Source of the DNA: Thermohalobaculum sp963700775
Lineage (GTDB): Bacteria; Pseudomonadota; Alphaproteobacteria; Rhodobacterales; Rhodobacteraceae
Assembly: GCA_963700775.1 (NCBI GenBank)
Contig: CAVOYU010000011.1
Span: 124,001-188,000, forward strand
DNA: 64,000 nt
Direction: 5' to 3'
The position numbers and the translations under genes are program-made. The notes below the pieces were generated by a model, which worked only from the letters and a program-made list of their open reading frames with translations, was not told the origin of the DNA and searched no databases. This document shows positions 59,158-64,000 of this stretch, one piece after another; position 1 is the stretch's first letter; each line of letters starts with the position of its first letter.

Positions 59158-60846
59158 ATGGGGAAGATGTCGGGCGGCCAGGCCGCGGTCGAGGCGCTGA
59201 AGGCGGAGGGGGTCGGCCATGTGTTCGGGCTGATCGGTTCGGCCACCATGGAGATGTTCGACGCGCTCTATGACGCAGAGAGCATCAGGTTCATCGGCGT
59301 CCACGACGAGCGCACCGGCACCCACATGGCCGACGGCTACGCCCGCGCGAGTGGCCGAGCGGGCGTGATCCTGGCCGGGCAGAATGGACCCGGGGCGACC
59401 AATCTGGTGACCGGGCTCTCGCAGGCCGCGGCGGCCTTCTCGCCGGTGGTCTCGATCGCCGGGGCGCTGTCGTCGGGACATGTCTACCGCGGCGCCTTCC
59501 AGGAGGTCGACCAGCAGGCGCTGTTCACGCCGATCACCAAGAAGACCTGGACCGTGACCTCGGCCGACCGGGTGCCGGAGATGTTCCGCGAGGCGTTCCG
59601 CACCGCGCTGACGCCCCGGCGCGGGCCGGTGCAGATCAACCTGCCGCGCGACATCCTCGCGGCGACGGCCGATTACCCGGAGTTCCAGAAGCCGGCGGCC
59701 TACCGCTCGCAGACGGTGCCCGCCGGCGCGGCGGATGCGATCCGCGAGGCGGCCGAGATGCTGCGCGGCGCCGCAAGGCCGGTGATCGTCACCGGCGGCG
59801 GCATCAAGAACAGCGGCGGCCACGAGGACGCGCTGTCGCTGGCCGAGGCGCTGAACGCCCCCATCGTCACCGCCCCCGGCCATGGCGACGCCATCCCCTT
59901 CGGCCATCCCCTGAACGCCGGCCAGATGGGGCCGCGAGGCAACCCGGTCGCCTCGCGGCTGGCCAAGGAAGCCGACGTGATCCTGGCGCTGGGCACCCGG
60001 CTCGGGTTCAACTCGACCTTCTTCTCCTACGACAACATCAGCCGCGACGCGGCGATCATCCATGTCGAGCTCGACCCGACCGCCATCGGCAGGCACTTCC
60101 CCGTGGCGCTGGGCATCTGGGCCGACGCGCCGACCGCGGCGCGGCAGCTCCGCGAGGCGCTGGGGAGGGTGCAGGCCCGCGCCACGGCCGATGCCTGGAC
60201 CGCCGCCTACAAGGCCGAGCGTGCCGCCTGGCTCGAGAGGCGCGACGCCGAGGCGGCGGCGCAGGACCACCCGATCCAGCCCTCGGGCCTGTTCCGGGAA
60301 CTGCGCAGGGCGCTGCCGAAGAGCGCGGCGATCACTCTCGACGCGGGGACGCTCTGCCTGCAGGCAACCGATGCGCTGAACTACTGGCAGCCGCCCTGCC
60401 TGTTCACGCCGCTCGACTTCGGGCTGGTGGGCTTCTCCTTCGCCTGCGGGCTGGGGGTGAAGCTGGCGCGGCCCGACCGGCCGGTGGTCAGCCTGATGGG
60501 CGACGGCGGATTCGGCATGACGCTGAGCGAGCTCTCGACCGCGGTCGACCACGGCATCAGCACCGTGACCCTGGTGATGAACAACCGCTGCTGGGGCGCC
60601 GAGAAGGCCTATCAGCGCGATTTCTTCGGCGGCCGCTACATCGGCGCCGACATCTCGAGCCCCCCCTTCGACAAGGTGGCCGAGCTGTACGGCGCGGCGG
60701 GTTTCCGCGCCGAGCGGCTGTCCGAGGTCGGCGGCGCCGTCGAGGCGGCACTCGCCTGCGGCAAGCCGGCGGTGGTCGACATCGCCGTCGACCCGGCGGC
60801 GCTCTACAGCTTCCGCCGCGACAGCTTCAAGCACCGCGGAGGGTGA
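59158..60846 (+). CDS. thiamine-diphosphate-binding protein, acetolactate-synthase-like
   Basis: A 562-residue ThDP enzyme with three domains. GVGHVFGLIGSATMEMFDAL and the catalytic glutamate region IRFIGVHDERTGTHMADGYARASG form the PYR domain, the central domain has GGGIKNSGGHEDALSLAEAL, and the PP domain carries the cofactor motif LMGDGGFGMTLSELSTAVDHGISTVTLVMNN (GDG-x-NN). It resembles sulfoacetaldehyde acetyltransferase/acetolactate synthase, but the substrate is not evident. The ATG at 59158 has GGAAGGA upstream; ATG at 59140 is an alternative. Confidence 0.88.
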   Translation: MGKMSGGQAAVEALKAEGVGHVFGLIGSATMEMFDALYDAESIRFIGVHDERTGTHMADGYARASGRAGVILAGQNGPGATNLVTGLSQAAAAFSPVVSIAGALSSGHVYRGAFQEVDQQALFTPITKKTWTVTSADRVPEMFREAFRTALTPRRGPVQINLPRDILAATADYPEFQKPAAYRSQTVPAGAADAIREAAEMLRGAARPVIVTGGGIKNSGGHEDALSLAEALNAPIVTAPGHGDAIPFGHPLNAGQMGPRGNPVASRLAKEADVILALGTRLGFNSTFFSYDNISRDAAIIHVELDPTAIGRHFPVALGIWADAPTAARQLREALGRVQARATADAWTAAYKAERAAWLERRDAEAAAQDHPIQPSGLFRELRRALPKSAAITLDAGTLCLQATDALNYWQPPCLFTPLDFGLVGFSFACGLGVKLARPDRPVVSLMGDGGFGMTLSELSTAVDHGISTVTLVMNNRCWGAEKAYQRDFFGGRYIGADISSPPFDKVAELYGAAGFRAERLSEVGGAVEAALACGKPAVVDIAVDPAALYSFRRDSFKHRGG

Positions 60847-60850
60847 CGCG

Positions 60851-61171
60851 ATGCTGATGCGGCTCGCGATCTTCGAGGGCAAGGTGAGGGACGGGCAGGA
60901 GGAGGCCTTCGCGGCCTATGTCCGCGACCGTCTGGCGCCGCTCTGGCGGAAGTTCGACGGCGCCGCCGAGGTGCGCGTGCTGTTCGGCGCCGAACATGAT
61001 CCGTCGGGTCCTCAGTATCCGCTGACGCTGGCGATCACCTATCCCGATCGCGCCGCCATGGAGCGGGCGCTCGCGAGCCCGGCCCGCTATCAGTCGCGCG
61101 ACCTGCTGCCCGAGCTGTTCGAGCGCTATTTCGACGGCCGGATGCATCACCACCTGATGATGGTGGAATGA
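60851..61171 (+). CDS. small dimeric alpha/beta-barrel (EthD/ABM-like) protein
   Basis: A 106-residue protein with the ferredoxin-like layout of EthD or antibiotic-biosynthesis-monooxygenase families: MRLAIFEGKVRDGQEEAFAAYVRDRLAPLWRKF, AEVRVLFGAEHDPSGPQYPLTLAITYPDRAAMERALASPARYQSR and a histidine-rich end (GRMHHHLMMVE). It starts 4 bases after the ThDP enzyme gene and is the last of the close-packed genes. It could be a small isomerase or oxygenase of the pathway. Confidence 0.75.
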   Translation: MLMRLAIFEGKVRDGQEEAFAAYVRDRLAPLWRKFDGAAEVRVLFGAEHDPSGPQYPLTLAITYPDRAAMERALASPARYQSRDLLPELFERYFDGRMHHHLMMVE

Positions 61172-61294
61172 GCGCCGGGCGCGCCATGGCCGGGGCCGGG
61201 TACAACCGGGGGCTTGAGCCGGCGCCGGCCGGACCTCTAGGCTTGCGCCTGTCGCCGTCCGTGTCCCCGTCCCCTTCGCCACAGGAGCGCCCCC

Positions 61295-62284
61295 ATGACC
61301 GACACACCGCACCGGGATCTCGGCCAGGCCCGGATGATGGAGAATCTCTACTGGTGGGGCATCCCGACCCTGTTCCGCTGCCCGGCGGAGACCGATCCGG
61401 CGGCCTGCGACATCGCGCTCGTCGGCGTGCCGCACTCGACCGGCAACGGCACCACCGAGCGCGACCAGCATCTGGGGCCGCGGGCGGTGCGCAACATCTC
61501 TGCACTGGCGCGGCGCGTGCATCTGGCGATGGGTTTCGACCCCTGGGAAGCGACGAAGGTAGCCGATCTCGGCGACGTGCCGCTGCCCGAAGCCAACGAC
61601 AACGAGGCCTGCATCGAGCGGATCACCGAGTTCTACCGGCGCATCGACGCGGCGGGCGCCCGGCCAGTCTCGATCGGCGGCGACCACTCGATCACCGGCG
61701 GCATCCTGCAGGCGCTGGGCGCCGGGGCGCTCGCGGGGGGCGAGAAGGTGGCGCTGCTGCATCTGGATGCCCATACGGATGTCTTCACCAAGGTGCCGCA
61801 TTTCCTCGGCGCGAAGAAGTCCGCCGCCCACTGGGGCGCCTATTTGGCGGATCAGGGGCATGTCGATCCGGCCGCCAGCGTGCAGATCGGCATCCGCGGC
61901 AATCCGCGAACGCTGGACTGGCTGCAACCCTCCTACGACTACGGCTACTCGGTCGTGACCATGAAGGAATACCGGGCGATGGGCCTGGCGGCAGCGGTCG
62001 CCCATATCCGCGAGCGGCTGGCCGGGCGGCCGGTCTACATCACCTTCGATCTCGATTGCCTCGATCCCACGGTCGCGCCGGGCGTCTCGAACCTGGAGCC
62101 GGGCGAGCAGGGCTTCCAGCTCGACGAGGCGCTGGCGCTGGTTCATGCCGTCCGGGGGATGAACATCATCGGCGGCGACGTGGTCTGCCTGATGCCGACG
62201 CGGGACCACAACAACATGATCACCGCGCGGGTCGCGGCGGCGGTGATGTTCGAGATGATCGCGCTGATCGCCGAGCCGCGCTGA
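61295..62284 (+). CDS. ureohydrolase family protein (agmatinase-like)
   Basis: A 329-residue binuclear manganese hydrolase of the arginase/agmatinase family, which removes urea from guanidino compounds. All metal motifs are present: SIGGDHSIT near residue 128, LHLDAHTDVF near 153 and TFDLDCLDPTVAPGV near 248, plus the family motif GPRAVRN near 67. Its length and wording resemble agmatinase, guanidinobutyrase or guanidinopropionase; the substrate loop does not decide. It is 123 bases from the previous gene, so it may be in a separate transcript. Confidence 0.9.
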   Translation: MTDTPHRDLGQARMMENLYWWGIPTLFRCPAETDPAACDIALVGVPHSTGNGTTERDQHLGPRAVRNISALARRVHLAMGFDPWEATKVADLGDVPLPEANDNEACIERITEFYRRIDAAGARPVSIGGDHSITGGILQALGAGALAGGEKVALLHLDAHTDVFTKVPHFLGAKKSAAHWGAYLADQGHVDPAASVQIGIRGNPRTLDWLQPSYDYGYSVVTMKEYRAMGLAAAVAHIRERLAGRPVYITFDLDCLDPTVAPGVSNLEPGEQGFQLDEALALVHAVRGMNIIGGDVVCLMPTRDHNNMITARVAAAVMFEMIALIAEPR

Positions 62285-62406
62285 GGAACGGCACAGGCGA
62301 ACCGGCGCTTCGGTTTTTCCGAACGACGCGACCCGGCATTGACTCGCCGCCGGTTCCCCGGACCCTGCGGGGAGTTCCGGAACTGCGCAAATGGCGGGAG
62401 CCGCGC

Positions 62407-63630
62407 TTGACCACCACGCGCCTGACCCAGCTTGCATCCGAGCACCGGCAGGCCGCCTTCTCGGGCAACCTGGCCGCGCCGCCGCCGATTCCGGCGGCCG
62501 GCCGCGAGGCGGCGGCCCGGCTGATGGAGCATGGCCTTCTGTTCCGCTATGCCGAGACCGGAACCGGCGCGCCCGAGACGGCGCTGCTGGAGGAGGAGTT
62601 CGCCGCCTACACCGGCGCCCGCTACTGCGTGGCAACCAATTCCTGCGGCTGCGCGCTGTTCCTGGCGCTGCGCGGGGCCGGCGTCGGACCGGGAGACCGG
62701 GTGCTGCTCAACGCCTTCACGCTGGCCCCGGCGCCGGGCGCGATCGCCCATGCGGGTGCCGAGCCGGTGCTGGTGGACATCACCGAGAATCTGACCGTCG
62801 ACCTCGACGACCTGCGCCGGAAGGCGCGTTCCAGCGGCGCCCGGCATCTTCTGCTCAGCCACATGCGGGGCCACTTCGCAGATCTCGACGCCGTGGCGGC
62901 GATCTGCGCCGAAGCCGAGTTGACGCTGATCGAGGACTGCGCGCATACGACCGGCGCGCGGTGGAACGACCGGCCGACCGGGCGGTTCGGGCTGGCAGGC
63001 TGCTTCAGCGCCCAGAGCTACAAGCACCTGAACGGCGGCGAGGGCGGGCTCATCGTCACCGACGACCCGGACCTGGCGGCGCGCGTTACGCTGATGTCGG
63101 GGTCCTACATGCTCTATGCGCAGCACCGCGCGCGCCCCGAGCTGCCAGTATTCGAGCGCTGGCGGCTCGACATGCCGAATTTCTCGATGCGGATGAACGG
63201 GCTGACCGCTGCGGTGGTGCGTCCCCAGCTTGCCGATCTGGACGCGCGCGTGACGCGGTGGCGGGCGATCCATGCCCGGGTCGCCGCGCGGCTGGCGCGC
63301 GCCCAGCGCATCCGACTGCCGGAGGTCGCGGACGGGGCCAATCCGGCGCCGACCTCGATCCAGTTCCTGCTGCAGGGGATGGACGCGGCCGGGATCGCCG
63401 GCCTGATCGAGCGCGCCGCCGCACGCGGCGTGCCGATAAAGTGGTTCGGTGCCGAGGCTCCCGCCGGGTTCACCAGCCGGCCCGATCACTGGCGCTATAT
63501 TCCCGGAGCCGAGACGCCGCCGCGGGCGGCCGGGATACTGGAGCGGCTCTGCGATGTGCGGCTGCCGCTGGAACTGACCGACGACGAAGCCGACGCCATC
63601 GGCGAGATCATCGCCGAGGAGGCGCGGTGA
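62407..63630 (+). CDS. DegT/DnrJ/EryC1/StrS family aminotransferase
   Basis: A 407-residue PLP-dependent enzyme of the sugar-aminotransferase family. Typical parts are LLEEEFAAYTGARYCVATNSCGCALFLALRGAGVGPGDRVLLNAFTLAPAPGAI, VDITENLTVDLDDLRRK, LIEDCAHTTGARW with the PLP aspartate, and the Schiff-base lysine in SAQSYKHLNGGEGGLIV. There are no sugar-nucleotide genes around, so its substrate is unclear. TTG at 62407 has GGGAG eight bases upstream and suits the start of the conserved sequence; no ATG of this frame is present nearby. Confidence 0.87.
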   Translation: MTTTRLTQLASEHRQAAFSGNLAAPPPIPAAGREAAARLMEHGLLFRYAETGTGAPETALLEEEFAAYTGARYCVATNSCGCALFLALRGAGVGPGDRVLLNAFTLAPAPGAIAHAGAEPVLVDITENLTVDLDDLRRKARSSGARHLLLSHMRGHFADLDAVAAICAEAELTLIEDCAHTTGARWNDRPTGRFGLAGCFSAQSYKHLNGGEGGLIVTDDPDLAARVTLMSGSYMLYAQHRARPELPVFERWRLDMPNFSMRMNGLTAAVVRPQLADLDARVTRWRAIHARVAARLARAQRIRLPEVADGANPAPTSIQFLLQGMDAAGIAGLIERAAARGVPIKWFGAEAPAGFTSRPDHWRYIPGAETPPRAAGILERLCDVRLPLELTDDEADAIGEIIAEEAR

Positions 63631-63852
63631 CGTTGGCGGGGTAAGTCGCGAAGTCAAGAATAGGGAGAAATGTGCCGGAAATCAGAGGTTTCACGTAGAA
63701 AATGCCGGGATCCGCGGCTGGACCGCACGAATCCGGCGGTTTGGCGTGACTCACGATCGCTCGACCGTGCAGTCTGTCAGGCAACAACGGGAGTGCCGCA
63801 CACTGGCAGTCCACGGAGCTCGGAATAGGGAAAACCAAGGGAGAAACATCAC

Positions 63853-64000
63853 ATGAAGAAGCTATCCATCCTGGCATCGGCCGCTGTCCTGGCCGCGACG
63901 CCGGCGCTGTCGGCCGACATCACGATCGGCGTGCCGAACTGGCCGTCGGTCGCTGCGACCGCCAACATCCTCAAGGTCGCCATCGAGGACAATCTGGGCC
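63853..64000 (+). CDS. ABC transporter substrate-binding protein, glycine betaine/choline-type (5' end only, cut by window edge)
   Basis: The first 49 residues are seen. They comprise a signal peptide (KKLSILASAAVLAATPALSA) and a mature start DITIGVPNWPSVAATANILKVAIEDNLG, which is typical of OpuAC/ProX-type binding proteins for quaternary amines. GGGAGAAACATCAC lies before the ATG. It follows the aminotransferase by 222 bases, in which no gene is apparent. Confidence 0.78.
   Translation, partial: MKKLSILASAAVLAATPALSADITIGVPNWPSVAATANILKVAIEDNLG

Noticed and set aside
47177..60846. A sulfonate pathway combining the HisD-family dehydrogenase (HpsN-like) and the ThDP enzyme (Xsc-like)
   Set aside because: The genes are more than 10 kb apart on opposite strands, and neither has a diagnostic partner such as a phosphate acetyltransferase or sulfonate importer.

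Overview
The window is a GC-rich bacterial chromosome segment, best explained as an alphaproteobacterium. Supporting signs are very high G/C at third codon positions, an alphaproteobacterial-looking tRNA with anticodon CAT, a class III cyclase fused to a TolB-like domain and TPR repeats, TadE/TadG-type pilus genes, a DUF3365 haem protein next to a histidine kinase, and EF-P with a lysine at residue 34. No phage, transposase, insertion sequence or CRISPR array was recognised. The genus cannot be fixed from sequence alone.

Layout. 1-3.4 kb: the 3' end of clpA, a ferredoxin-reductase-like flavoprotein and a Crp/Fnr regulator. 3.5-8.7 kb: surface-polysaccharide genes (tviB-like UDP-sugar dehydrogenase with a frameshift, rfbC, rfbB, rfbD, gtrA) and a convergent family 2 glycosyltransferase whose 3' end overlaps gtrA. 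8.9-12.2 kb: an adenylate cyclase/TPR protein, an MscS channel and a tRNA. 12.3-18.5 kb: a leftward operon for a Dpp/Opp-type peptide importer and an M19 dipeptidase.

18.8-23.8 kb is the most unusual part. A leftward ECF sigma/anti-sigma pair faces a rightward row of exported, glycine-rich proteins: a Hint (intein-like) protein, a Gly/Ser-rich protein interrupted at a poly-G tract, a small secreted protein, and a Gly/Asn-rich protein with an Ala-rich helix. The small secreted protein resembles the C-terminal domain of the anti-sigma factor. Two of the exported proteins end in nearly the same ten residues. Three promoter regions carry nGAA(A/G)G-N14-GGTGTTAT. Together this looks like a self-regulated cell-envelope system that I cannot match to a named one.

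23.9-27.3 kb: thiamine importer thiBPQ behind a TPP riboswitch. 27.4-36.7 kb: small envelope proteins, two alpha/beta hydrolases, a MotA/MotB-like pair, alanine dehydrogenase and a cupin. 36.9-40.7 kb: an inositol-monophosphatase-family gene, efp, an FkbM methyltransferase and a frameshifted isopropylmalate/tartrate-type dehydrogenase. 41.2-43.8 kb: three Tad-type pilus genes. 43.8-48.5 kb: four-carbon acid-sugar catabolism (otnC, frameshifted otnK, an SDR), a xanthine-guanine phosphoribosyltransferase and a HisD-family dehydrogenase.

49-53.6 kb: a haem protein, hybrid-free sensor kinase, single-domain response regulator and response-regulator/cyclase, with overlapping or nearly abutting ends. 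53.6-63.6 kb: a LysR regulator with a clear palindromic box, divergent from a catabolic operon (flavin reductase, aldehyde dehydrogenase, luciferase-like monooxygenase, DUF1185 protein, hydrolase, ThDP enzyme, small ferredoxin-fold protein), then a ureohydrolase, a DegT-family aminotransferase and the start of a binding protein.

Three conserved genes carry single-base frameshifts, and a fourth, lineage-specific gene is out of frame at a G7 run. Two of the shifts occur in the identical context GAGTTCGAC. These may be real mutations or consensus errors, so the base accuracy of the window should be treated with care.
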